A DNA stretch of 43,328 nucleotides from an uncultured Mycobacterium sp. (GTDB lineage Bacteria; Actinomycetota; Actinomycetes; Mycobacteriales; Mycobacteriaceae): contig FLQS01000015.1 of assembly GCA_900078375.1 (NCBI GenBank), positions 66,594 to 109,921 on the forward strand, given 5' to 3'. Shown here one piece after another: positions 36,374-43,328 of this stretch (positions are counted from its first letter, which is position 1; every line of letters starts with the position of its first letter). Under the pieces are notes generated by a model. The model did not search any database and was not told the DNA's origin. It worked only from the letters and a program-made list of their open reading frames with translations. A program made the position numbers and the translations under genes.

Positions 36374-37726
36374 CTAGGCCGGCGGAATGCTCTGCTCGTA
36401 AGAGAACATGTTGTCCGGGTCGTAGGCTGTTTTGATCTTGCGTAGCCGATCGAGGTTGGGTCCCCAGTAGGCGCGTTCCCAGTCCGCCATACCGGCATTG
36501 GGCACGTTGACGTACGCACCGTTGACGTACGGCGCCATTGCCTCAGCGAACTCAGCGACCCACCCGAGGACCGCAGCCGTCTGCTCGTCGGGCGCCGGCG
36601 CCCCGCCTCGGACACCCCAGCCGGCCCCGGGTTCGGCGTAGTACAGCGCGTCACGGTGCGCGAACGCCGACCCTCCCGATGGCTCGCTGGTGCGCACCGC
36701 ACCACCGAAGGCGTTGGTGAAGTAGTTGCACCCCGCGGGCGCCTTCGCCATGAACGCGCTGATGACGCGTATCCCCTCGGCTGGCAACGGCTCGGTGATG
36801 AACTGCGAGTTAAACTTCCAATTCGCCGGCTCGTCCTCGATAGGGATCTGAAAGCTTGCGTAGATGTCGGGCCAGGTCCCGTCTTGTACCACAACCTCGG
36901 GGCTGCCAATCGACACAGCCGGCGAAAGCAACTGCAATGCTTCATCTTCCGAGCCCGACGCGAGAGCAGCATGCAGAGCGAACCTGTCGCCCTCGATCTC
37001 GAGCTGGCTGGTAAGCCGGTCGTCGACGTAGGGCGCGGAGCGCTGCCACGCCTCGATGACCGCCTCGAGCTCGTCGAGCCCGGTCCATGTTGCGACGATA
37101 TGGATCGCCTGCGCCAGGGGATGAATCCGGTAGGTCAGCGACGTGACGATGCCGAAGTTTCCGTTGCCCGCACCGCGCAGTGCCCACAGCAGATCCGGGT
37201 TGTTCTGCTCATCGGCCAGCACCACTTCGGCGCCGCCGTCGGCCGATGCGATGACGACCTCGGCCGCCAACAGATTGTCCGACGCCATCCCGAACTTGCG
37301 TGTCAGCAGGCCGAAACCTCCGCCGAGCGTCGCGCCGGCCAGGCCGACGCTGCCCTCGGTCCCGGTGGGTGCCGCGAATCCCGCCGTGCCCAGCGCGATG
37401 ACGGCCTCCATCTGGTTGAGCCCCGCGCCGACCGTGGCCGTCTGAGCCACCCCGTCGATCGACACCGACTTGAACCCACTGACGTCGATCACGATCCCGT
37501 CGTCGAGGCCGGACCAACCCTCCAGAGCGTGTCCGCCGCTGCGGACCCGGAACGGGACGCCTTGTTGCCGCGCCCATGCGAGCGCGTTGACCACATCCCC
37601 GGTGTCATGGGCGAACACGACCGCCGCGGGCTTGTGGGTGAAGAAGTGATTCCATCCTCTGCTGGCGTCGGGGTAGTAGCCGTCGCCGGGGCGAACCACC
37701 CGGCCGGTAAGGGCTTGAGCGTTCAT
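36374..37726 (-). CDS. FAD-linked oxidase (berberine-bridge-enzyme type)
   Basis: A 450-residue secondary-metabolite type FAD oxidase. The FAD-binding domain has FRVRSGGHALEGWSGLDDGI, with H66 the likely covalent FAD site, and GLAGATLGGGFGLLTRKFGM. A substrate domain follows, and the C-terminal BBE motif is near YWGPNLDRLRKIKTAYDPDN. The second covalent Cys of bicovalent members is replaced (GFAAPTGTEG), so FAD would be singly attached. It oxidises alcohols, sugars or alkaloid-like compounds. ATG 37726 is two bases after the permease stop, with GGTGGAG upstream; the frame is open into the permease gene. Confidence 0.92.
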   Translation of the reverse strand: MNAQALTGRVVRPGDGYYPDASRGWNHFFTHKPAAVVFAHDTGDVVNALAWARQQGVPFRVRSGGHALEGWSGLDDGIVIDVSGFKSVSIDGVAQTATVGAGLNQMEAVIALGTAGFAAPTGTEGSVGLAGATLGGGFGLLTRKFGMASDNLLAAEVVIASADGGAEVVLADEQNNPDLLWALRGAGNGNFGIVTSLTYRIHPLAQAIHIVATWTGLDELEAVIEAWQRSAPYVDDRLTSQLEIEGDRFALHAALASGSEDEALQLLSPAVSIGSPEVVVQDGTWPDIYASFQIPIEDEPANWKFNSQFITEPLPAEGIRVISAFMAKAPAGCNYFTNAFGGAVRTSEPSGGSAFAHRDALYYAEPGAGWGVRGGAPAPDEQTAAVLGWVAEFAEAMAPYVNGAYVNVPNAGMADWERAYWGPNLDRLRKIKTAYDPDNMFSYEQSIPPA

Positions 37727-37728
37727 GG

Positions 37729-39201
37729 TCACTCCACCTCTGCAAGCACGTTGGGGTCGCCAGGCTCGTGTTCGAGGACCTCGCGGTTGAACTTCCACAT
37801 GTAGACGAAGTACAGCGCGCCTGCCGCGGAGAGGCCGAAGGCGAGCACGATTGGAGCCAATGTTGGGGAGGTGGCGATCACGATGAACAACGCAATGACC
37901 ACCCAGACGAGGGCGCCGATCGCGACCGGCCACTCCCAGCGCCCGAGGTCGAAGCCGCCCGGCGTGCGGTCGAGTTTGTGGCGCGTCACCAGGTACAGAA
38001 CGATCGTCATGAGATAGGGCAATATCGTGACAATCGCGCCAGCCATAATCAGTTGCAGCAGTGCGTCACCCGGCATCACGGCCATCAGTACGACGCCGAC
38101 CACGAGGACCAGCAATGTGGCCGGGATGGGTGTGCGAGTCTTGGCATTGACCCGGCGCATCACCTTGTAGGCGGGGAAGCGGCCGTCGCGCGACATCGCG
38201 TAGATGTAACGAGCGCCGGACACCATGCTGACGAGGGCGGCGCCGAAGAACGCGAGCGTGATCGCGGCCAGCAGTGGCCGCTCGAAGCCGGGCCCGAAGC
38301 GCTGGTTCATGATCTCGGCGACCGGTGATTCACTATTGGAGACTTTAGCCATATCGGTGATCGACACGGTCAGCACAATCACGAACAACATGCCCAGCAC
38401 CGAGGCTGCCGTTACCGACCCGATGATTGCCCGCGGCACGGTGCGGGTCGGATTCTTGGCTTCCTCAGCCATATTCGAGGCGGTCTCGAAACCGACCAAG
38501 GTGGACAGCCCCATGATCGACGCGGCCATCAGACCGCCGCCGATGACGAAGAAGTTAGGGTCGCCCTCGGTGATACCGCGGGAAAACAGGTTGGCCGGTG
38601 AACCGTGGCCGGTCACCAAGATTGCGACGGTCAAGGCGACACCGATCACCAACAAGATGCCGAGCTCGACGCCCACCGACAACGAGTTGACCCAGCCGAC
38701 GATGCGTGTCGCGGCGATGGCGAGGACGGCCTGAATCAACAAGACAATCACCGTGATCACGCGCGCGGTGTTCTCGTTGGGGTCCATGCCGAGAAGTGGC
38801 ATCAGACACTGGCTGGCCAACGCATTGTCAATCGTCACCGGACTGGCGAGGGCGCTGATCACGGCAAGCCAGCCAAAGGCCCAACCGACTTTCGGGCTGA
38901 CGAGCAATGACGCCCACGCGTACGAGGAGCCGCTCAGCGGTATGCGGGCGGCGAACTGCGCATACACCAACGCCACCAGAATCTGTCCGATCGCGACGAT
39001 GGGGAACAGCCAGATCCCGATCGGCCCCGAATCGCGCAGCACGTCGTCGTAGGTGGCGAAGATGCCGACCGCCACCGACAGGGAAGCGAACGAAATGGCG
39101 AACACCTGAAAGCCATTCAGAGTTCGCTTCAGTTCCGGTTCGTAGCCGCAGTCTTCGCAGAATTCGTCGGCGGCTTCGTTGGTTTCAAGTGCCTTTGTCA
39201 T
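37729..39201 (-). CDS. APC-family amino acid or amine permease
   Basis: A 490-residue transporter with about 12 membrane segments. TM1 is GFQVFAISFASLSVAVGIFA, and there are segments such as GLSTLVGFETASNMAEEAKN, PTRTVPRAIIGSVTA and ARYIYAMSRDGRFPA. The GFETASNMAEEAKNPTRTVP loop is characteristic of amino acid and polyamine transporters (APC superfamily). The cytosolic N-terminus has FCEDCGYEPELKR with two Cys. ATG 39201 follows AGGGTGAG, which overlaps the upstream gene's stop; GTG 39210 is the alternative. It is coupled to the FAD oxidase, which may act on the imported amine or amino acid. Confidence 0.93.
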   Translation of the reverse strand: MTKALETNEAADEFCEDCGYEPELKRTLNGFQVFAISFASLSVAVGIFATYDDVLRDSGPIGIWLFPIVAIGQILVALVYAQFAARIPLSGSSYAWASLLVSPKVGWAFGWLAVISALASPVTIDNALASQCLMPLLGMDPNENTARVITVIVLLIQAVLAIAATRIVGWVNSLSVGVELGILLVIGVALTVAILVTGHGSPANLFSRGITEGDPNFFVIGGGLMAASIMGLSTLVGFETASNMAEEAKNPTRTVPRAIIGSVTAASVLGMLFVIVLTVSITDMAKVSNSESPVAEIMNQRFGPGFERPLLAAITLAFFGAALVSMVSGARYIYAMSRDGRFPAYKVMRRVNAKTRTPIPATLLVLVVGVVLMAVMPGDALLQLIMAGAIVTILPYLMTIVLYLVTRHKLDRTPGGFDLGRWEWPVAIGALVWVVIALFIVIATSPTLAPIVLAFGLSAAGALYFVYMWKFNREVLEHEPGDPNVLAEVE

Positions 39202-39206
39202 TGGTC

Positions 39207-39497
39207 TCACCCTGCGATTCGGTGTGCCGCGTGCGCGGAGATGTGAATGCCGGCCCCCGGGTGTTCGTCGTCTCCGTGGACCGGGATGACGGTGCCCCGT
39301 CGAACGACTTCTTGATCTCCGTCCTGCCGCGAGGGCTCAGCCTGCGCAGCGATCTGAACGGCGCCGACCGAGCCTAGCGCGGAGTCGGTCGGCGCCGAGC
39401 CGGAACCGACACCAAGAGCGGCGGCACCCAGGCCGCCGAACAGTGCGCCGTAGACAGCCAGCTTCTTGATGCCGGTGAGGGTTGTCGTGGTGTTCAT
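39207..39497 (-). CDS. Small exported protein, first gene of the permease operon
   Basis: A protein of about 96 residues with a hydrophobic segment (KKLAVYGALFGGLGAAALGV, signal-peptide-like), then a polar region ending HPGAGIHISAHAAHRIAG with several His. I do not recognise it. Its stop is six bases before the permease ATG, whose Shine-Dalgarno it contains, so the three genes 39497-36374 form one unit. ATG 39497 is preferred, 39509 possible. Confidence 0.6.
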   Translation of the reverse strand: MNTTTTLTGIKKLAVYGALFGGLGAAALGVGSGSAPTDSALGSVGAVQIAAQAEPSRQDGDQEVVRRGTVIPVHGDDEHPGAGIHISAHAAHRIAG

Positions 39498-39590
39498 GGT
39501 GGTCAACATATGGCTGGCACCGGGTCCACGACTTCGGGCGAACTATGTGTTCTCGACGCGAACGTATGGGTCAAATGATGTAGTCAGGCG

Positions 39591-39977
39591 CTACGGGGCG
39601 CCGCCTCGACCGCCGGCGCCGCCCTCACCGCCACTGCCGCCGAACCAACCGGCGTTGCACTGGGTGCCGCGGGTGGTGGGGTCGGGACCGCACCCGTTGC
39701 CGAGCAACAACCCGCCGTCGGGACGCTCGGCGGTGCCATTGCCCACACGCGTGATCGAGGGCAACGTCGCGGGAGTGGCGGCGGATACCAGACCACCGCG
39801 CCGGCCGGTACAGCGGTGAAGTCCCGAACCGCACTCTCCCGCAATCTGTTCCGTGGATGATGATGCTGCTGCGGCATTGGCCGCCGCCAGTGGATAGCCG
39901 GTTCCGATGATGGCAGCGGTGGCAATCCCGGCTCGCAGGTAGGGGAGAGGGAAACGCGACGTGCGGTGTCCAGGCAT
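39591..39977 (-). CDS. Exported protein with PGRS-like Gly-rich tail
   Basis: A 128-residue protein. A basic N-terminus and a hydrophobic stretch (LRAGIATAAIIGTGYPLAAA) with AANA form a signal peptide. The C-terminal part, RPDGGLLLGNGCGPDPTTRG and then GWFGGSGGEGGAGGRGGA, resembles one unit of the PE_PGRS Gly-rich repeat, including the GLLLGNG motif. The PE domain is absent. Four Cys (two before and two in the tail) may form disulphides. It stands alone; role unknown. Confidence 0.65.
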   Translation of the reverse strand: MPGHRTSRFPLPYLRAGIATAAIIGTGYPLAAANAAAASSSTEQIAGECGSGLHRCTGRRGGLVSAATPATLPSITRVGNGTAERPDGGLLLGNGCGPDPTTRGTQCNAGWFGGSGGEGGAGGRGGAP

Positions 39978-40145
39978 GCGCGGAACTTATGAGTAGACCG
40001 CCCTGTCCCGCGTGGCTCGCCCCGGCCATCTTCGCCCGGTGGTCGATTCCGGCTGGCTCATCGGACGTGAACTGGACATGGCGCCGCCGTGACGGTTCGG
40101 CGAGGTGCCCGGCGATTCGATGCATAGACCGGGCCGGCGCAGGCT

Positions 40146-40445
40146 ATGAATCTAGGAGTGAGCAACCACCACGTGAACCTGACCCCTCAGGAGAACTCGC
40201 TGATCGCCGAGAGTGATCCCGACGCTCTGGCCCGCATGGACGAGAAGCAGTTGAAGGACCTGCAGAGCCGCCTGCGGCAGGCGCGGGAGAAGAACTTCAG
40301 CCTGTTGCGGCGACAGGGAGCAGCCCGGGTGGAGGCCGAAGGTGCCCGCGGCGCCGCTCAGCCTGCCAACGAGAAGCGCAGTGAAAAGGTGGATGCCTTC
40401 GACGGGGCGCTGGCCCGGGTGAGCCAGTACCTCGACGACGAGTAG
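40146..40445 (+). CDS. Small helical protein of unknown function
   Basis: A 99-residue, charged and almost entirely helical protein (ALARMDEKQLKDLQSRLRQA, then REKNFSLLRRQGAARVEAEG) that could form a coiled coil, ending LARVSQYLDDE. No signal peptide or known motif. Starts at 40146 (ATG), 40158 or 40173 (GTG) are possible; AGGAG at 40152-40156 would fit the last with a long spacer. I recognise it only as a conserved hypothetical. Confidence 0.72.
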   Translation: MNLGVSNHHVNLTPQENSLIAESDPDALARMDEKQLKDLQSRLRQAREKNFSLLRRQGAARVEAEGARGAAQPANEKRSEKVDAFDGALARVSQYLDDE

Positions 40446-40661
40446 CGCCCGCTAAGGCCGGGTGCCGCCCCGAGGTTGGCCAGGCACCCACGCGAGAAGG
40501 CCCTGACCACCGTCGCTCAAGGGGTGTCGCGAGCTTCGCCAGATTCCTGCGGATGTATCCCTCCTGCGAAAACGCTGTCCTCGAAGTGGGGTGCCTCGTG
40601 AGCCCGTCGGATGGCTGATCTCCCAGGTCGGAGACGTTATCCGCAGGGAAGGAAATTTCTT

Positions 40662-40689
40662 TGAACCCGCGCGCGCTTTGACTCGTGTC
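40662..40689 (+). promoter_or_regulatory. SigL-type promoter before ccdA
   Basis: TGAACC (40662-40667), a 16-base spacer and CGTGTC (40684-40689) match the consensus I recall for mycobacterial SigL. It lies 93 bases before the ccdA-like start. The rest of the 336-base gap 40446-40781 has no gene I can support, apart from a possible 23-codon leader starting near 40725 whose stop overlaps the ccdA start region. The same element recurs at 41740-41767. Confidence 0.75.
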
Positions 40690-40781
40690 TTACCCAGACG
40701 TTCGGGGCCGCCGAGAGATAGGGGCATGCGATGCGGAGACCGGCAGAGTGACACCTCCGATGAGCTAGAGCACCGCACATC

Positions 40782-41690
40782 GTGGAACAAAGCCTGATGG
40801 GACTGGCCTTCGGCGCCGGATTGGTAGCAGTACTCAATCCGTGCGGCTTCGCGATGCTGCCCGTCTATATGACCCTCGTCGTACGCGGCGACGCGGCCGG
40901 CCAGCTCAGTGCGCTGCGCCGCGCGGCCGTGGCCACCATCGAAATGGTGCTGGGTTTCATGACCGTGTTCGGTGCCTTCGGATTGCTCACCGTCTCTGCC
41001 GCCTCAGCAGTACAGCAGTATCTCCCGTACGTCACGGTGTTGATCGGCACCGTGCTGGTCGGGTTGGGGATCTGGTCTCTGGCCGGCCGGCACCTGCCGG
41101 GACTGAATCCGGTAATCCGCAGTGGCCGGTGGGCGCCCACGGTGCGGGGCGGCTCGATGTTCGGCTATGGGATCGGCTACGCCATCGCGTCCCTGTCCTG
41201 CACGATCGGACCGTTCTTGGCCGTCACTGCAGCGAGCTTCCGCACCGGCCTCATCGTCGACGGTCTTCTGACTTATCTGGTCTACGCCGCAGGGATGTCG
41301 CTGATCGTGGGTGTGTTGGCCATCGCCGCCGCGTTCGCCAACCCCATCGGGATGTATCGGATGCGCCGAATTCTGCCATATATCAACAGGATTGGCGGGG
41401 CGCTGGTCCTGATCGTCGGACTGTACGTCGCGTACTACGGTGTCTATGAGATACGTATCTTCAACGGCGGCGCCGCCCCGGATGATCCGGTGGTCGCGAC
41501 CGCCGGACGGATCCAGAGCGCCTTGGTCATGTGGGTGCACGCACACGGCGGCTACCCGTGGCTCGTCGCCTTGGCGGCACTGGTGCTCAGCGCGTTCGCG
41601 TTGGCCTGGGGCAGGACGCTGCGCCGTACGGCCAAGGTCCGCCGGGTACTCAAGCTGCATTCCCGTGAGCTGACCGCATCATCCTCGTAA
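40782..41690 (+). CDS. CcdA/DsbD-type membrane thiol-disulphide transporter (Rv2877c-like)
   Basis: A 302-residue membrane protein with six or seven membrane segments. The two redox Cys are C21 in LNPCGFAMLP and C140 in LSCTIGPF, the signature of CcdA/DsbD transmembrane electron carriers that pass reductant from cytosolic thioredoxin to exported proteins. It closely resembles M. tuberculosis Rv2877c, which is in a SigL-controlled operon with the DsbE-like protein Mpt53; no mpt53 is seen here. GTG 40782 is used; ATG 40797 is in frame. A SigL-type promoter precedes it. Confidence 0.92.
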   Translation: MEQSLMGLAFGAGLVAVLNPCGFAMLPVYMTLVVRGDAAGQLSALRRAAVATIEMVLGFMTVFGAFGLLTVSAASAVQQYLPYVTVLIGTVLVGLGIWSLAGRHLPGLNPVIRSGRWAPTVRGGSMFGYGIGYAIASLSCTIGPFLAVTAASFRTGLIVDGLLTYLVYAAGMSLIVGVLAIAAAFANPIGMYRMRRILPYINRIGGALVLIVGLYVAYYGVYEIRIFNGGAAPDDPVVATAGRIQSALVMWVHAHGGYPWLVALAALVLSAFALAWGRTLRRTAKVRRVLKLHSRELTASSS

Positions 41691-41739
41691 CCTGAATTCG
41701 ACAATCCGCGGTCACCTTGTGGCTTTCCTGGTTTCCTGC

Positions 41740-41767
41740 TGAACCAACCAATCTCATCACTCGTGTC
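41740..41767 (+). promoter_or_regulatory. SigL-type promoter before the TetR-rslA pair
   Basis: TGAACC (41740-41745), exactly 16 bases, then CGTGTC (41762-41767): identical hexamers and spacing to the element before ccdA. The TetR start is 60 bases on, and GTCTC/GAGAC arms of a short inverted repeat overlap the -10 side. Confidence 0.75.
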
Positions 41768-41826
41768 TCACATTAGGGGAGACTGACTGATTGATTAGGT
41801 ACGTCAGCAGGGAGCGAGGAGCGTCG

Positions 41827-42468
41827 ATGTTGACACCAGCGGTTTCGGAAGACGACCGTGTCGTGGTGCCCGAGGTCACGCCGGTCGACGCTCGGCAGCG
41901 CATCCTGCAAGCGACCGTGGAGTGCTTCCGGGCCTACGGGTACGAGAAATCGTCGATGCGGTTGATCGCGACCACAGCCAAGGTGTCCCAGACGCTGCTG
42001 CACTATCACTTCGAGACCAAAGAGAAGCTGTTCGACGCGGCTATCAACGACGTGGCCAAGAAATTGTTCGCCACAGCGGAAGCGCAACTGACGCAGGCCG
42101 CGTCCGTGCCCGACGGACTGGCTGACGGGGCCGGTCTGCTGTACACGCTGTTCATCGACAACCTCGACACCGTCACCTTCGTCGTCGAGTTCGGGGCTGC
42201 GGCCAACCACAACGATTTCCTGCGGACGGCATACCTTGAGTTTCGCGATGCGCAGCGTCAGCAATTCGCCGGATTGCTCCGAACAATCACCGGAGTCGAT
42301 GCACCAGACGAGCAGATCGACGAGTCGGTACGGCTGATGGAAGTCGTGCTCCTGGGAATGTCGATGCAGCGTCCGTTCATGACCGATGCTGTCCGGTTTC
42401 GCGGCGACTTCGACAGTTTTGTCCTCATGCTGATCACCCGGCTGATCGAAGGAATGGCTTCGAGGTGA
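41827..42468 (+). CDS. TetR/AcrR-family transcriptional regulator
   Basis: A 213-residue TetR protein with the HTH ARQRILQATVECFRAYGYEK, SSMRLIATTAKVSQTLLHYH and FETKEKLFDAAI, and a helical C-terminal domain (LLYTLFIDNLDTVTFVVEFG). ATG 41827 follows GAGGAG by six bases; TTG 41791 is open but lacks a site. The anti-sigma gene begins four bases after its stop, so both come from the SigL-type promoter at 41740. This replaces the usual sigL-rslA arrangement. Confidence 0.92.
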   Translation: MLTPAVSEDDRVVVPEVTPVDARQRILQATVECFRAYGYEKSSMRLIATTAKVSQTLLHYHFETKEKLFDAAINDVAKKLFATAEAQLTQAASVPDGLADGAGLLYTLFIDNLDTVTFVVEFGAAANHNDFLRTAYLEFRDAQRQQFAGLLRTITGVDAPDEQIDESVRLMEVVLLGMSMQRPFMTDAVRFRGDFDSFVLMLITRLIEGMASR

Positions 42469-42472
42469 CGTG

Positions 42473-43201
42473 ATGACGACGCTTGACGGCTCGCCGTCGC
42501 CCGGCGGCACCCACGAGTACGCGCTGTGGGACGCGGCGTATGTGCTGGGCTCCCTGTCGGGTTCGGAGCGTCGCGAATTTGAGGCACACTTGCGGGCCTG
42601 CCGGCCGTGTACCGACGCGGTCGGCGAGCTCAGCGGTGTGCCGGCGCTGCTGTCGCAGATTGACCGCACCTATGTCGACAGCATTGACGAGCACAGTCCA
42701 GATCTCGCGCTGCCGCCCCTTCGAGACGGGGTTCTGGCACAAGTGAATTCGCGCCGGCGTCGCTCCCGGGCGCTGGCCTGGACGCTGGCGGCAGCCGCTG
42801 CAGTGGCGATCGGCGTCGTCGCCGCGATCGAGCCCAACCCGATGGCGATTGCTCCCGCGGATCAGCAGGCCGCCGGATCGACGTACATGATGACGCCGAC
42901 CGAGCCGGTCCCGCTCAGTGCCACAGTCACTCTCAGCCGCCGCGCGTGGGGTACCCGTGTCGACATGAACTGCACCTACGCCGAGGGGCCGACGGATACC
43001 GCTTACGACGGTGGCGACGAAAAGCTGGCGATGGTGGCAGTGGGGCGCGACGGTAGCCACGTCCAGCTGGCAACGTGGATGGCACGCGCCGGGATGCCCG
43101 CATCGTTGGGCGGCAGCACCTCAATGCCGATCGACGAGATTGCTTCTGTCCAAATCATTTCCGCTGACGCCGGAGCGGTGCTCCTGCGGCGCGATCTCTG
43201 A
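42473..43201 (+). CDS. RslA-like zinc anti-sigma factor
   Basis: A 242-residue anti-sigma factor very like M. tuberculosis RslA (Rv0736), the redox-sensing partner of SigL. The N-terminal ZAS domain begins HEYALWDAAYVLGSLSGSER and has H39, C43 and C46 (HLRACRPC) for zinc, then the conserved LSGVPALLSQID. A basic stretch (RRRRSRALAW) leads to one membrane segment (about 101-120), and an outer domain ends IDEIASVQIISADAGAVLLR. On oxidation such proteins lose zinc and free the sigma factor. No sigma gene lies in the window; the preceding gene is TetR. ATG 42473 has GAGGTGACG upstream. The last 127 bases of the window (43202-43328) hold nothing I can identify. Confidence 0.9.
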   Translation: MTTLDGSPSPGGTHEYALWDAAYVLGSLSGSERREFEAHLRACRPCTDAVGELSGVPALLSQIDRTYVDSIDEHSPDLALPPLRDGVLAQVNSRRRRSRALAWTLAAAAAVAIGVVAAIEPNPMAIAPADQQAAGSTYMMTPTEPVPLSATVTLSRRAWGTRVDMNCTYAEGPTDTAYDGGDEKLAMVAVGRDGSHVQLATWMARAGMPASLGGSTSMPIDEIASVQIISADAGAVLLRRDL

Positions 43202-43328
43202 TTCGGCGGATCTGTGCTGACCCGTGGCTCGCCGACGGCGTTGGGGCCGCACTCCGATTCCTGGAATCAACAAATCAGCCCATTGTGACCAGGTTGTGCC
43301 ACAAATTCCGAAGGCTGTCCGTCCCCCC

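Noticed and set aside
40174..40179. TGAACC in the small helical gene as another SigL -35
   Set aside because: No CGTGTC or similar at 16-17 bases.

Overview
The window looks like a chromosome segment from a fast-growing mycobacterium (Mycolicibacterium-type). The GC-rich code, the frequent GTG/TTG starts and the gene order (Rv1691-like TPR gene, HAD phosphatase, tlyA, nadK, recN, steA, mctB/steB, pyrG, Nudix gene, xerD, parA, scpA, scpB, rluB, cmk, der) follow the M. tuberculosis Rv1691-Rv1713 region. The segment opens with the end of an rRNA operon (23S-5S spacer, 5S gene, strong terminator). In rapid growers the second rRNA operon (rrnB) lies after tyrS at this same locus, whereas slow growers lack it. 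All homology statements come from reading the translations; no database search was run.

Layout. 1-270: 5S rRNA and terminator. 357-5975: tightly packed core genes for rRNA methylation, NADP synthesis and DNA repair. 5968-7931: an insertion between recN and steA with an exported protein, a small monooxygenase-like protein and a TetR regulator. 8049-12728: steA, mctB, pyrG and a Nudix hydrolase. 12725-18950: xerD, parA, scpA, scpB, rluB, cmk and der, almost all joined by 4-8 base overlaps, a chromosome segregation and translation block. 19001-20896: a small exported protein, a nitroreductase and a TauE-like permease. A tRNA-Pro(GGG) gene at 20973-21046 marks the change from conserved to variable gene content.

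After the tRNA: an extra SigF-like sigma factor with its own SigF-type promoter; membrane-anchored MsrA beside a broken msrB; a decayed dehydrogenase; an O-methyltransferase with a TetR regulator; a cadherin/VCBS-type exported protein; a broken mycothiol-dependent isomerase-family gene; a five-gene glycan cluster (GT4, GH13, GT4, alpha/alpha-toroid protein, GH130 phosphorylase) at 27467-34045; several enzymes and exported proteins; and, at the end, a CcdA-type membrane thiol transporter followed by a TetR gene and an RslA-like zinc anti-sigma factor.

The most notable points are these. (i) Two identical promoter-like elements, TGAACC-N16-CGTGTC, stand before ccdA and before the TetR-rslA pair; they match the consensus I recall for mycobacterial SigL, so this looks like a self-contained redox branch of the SigL regulon. 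(ii) Two near-identical 18-bp palindromes, TGCAAGT-N4-ACTTGCA, lie 17.6 kb apart, one before a TetR/monooxygenase pair and one before the O-methyltransferase, suggesting a small shared regulon. (iii) The GT4/GH13/GT4/toroid/GH130 cluster looks like an uncharacterised system for making and phosphorolytically recycling a mannose- or glucose-containing saccharide. (iv) Three pseudogenes within 4.4 kb can be reconstructed across frames.
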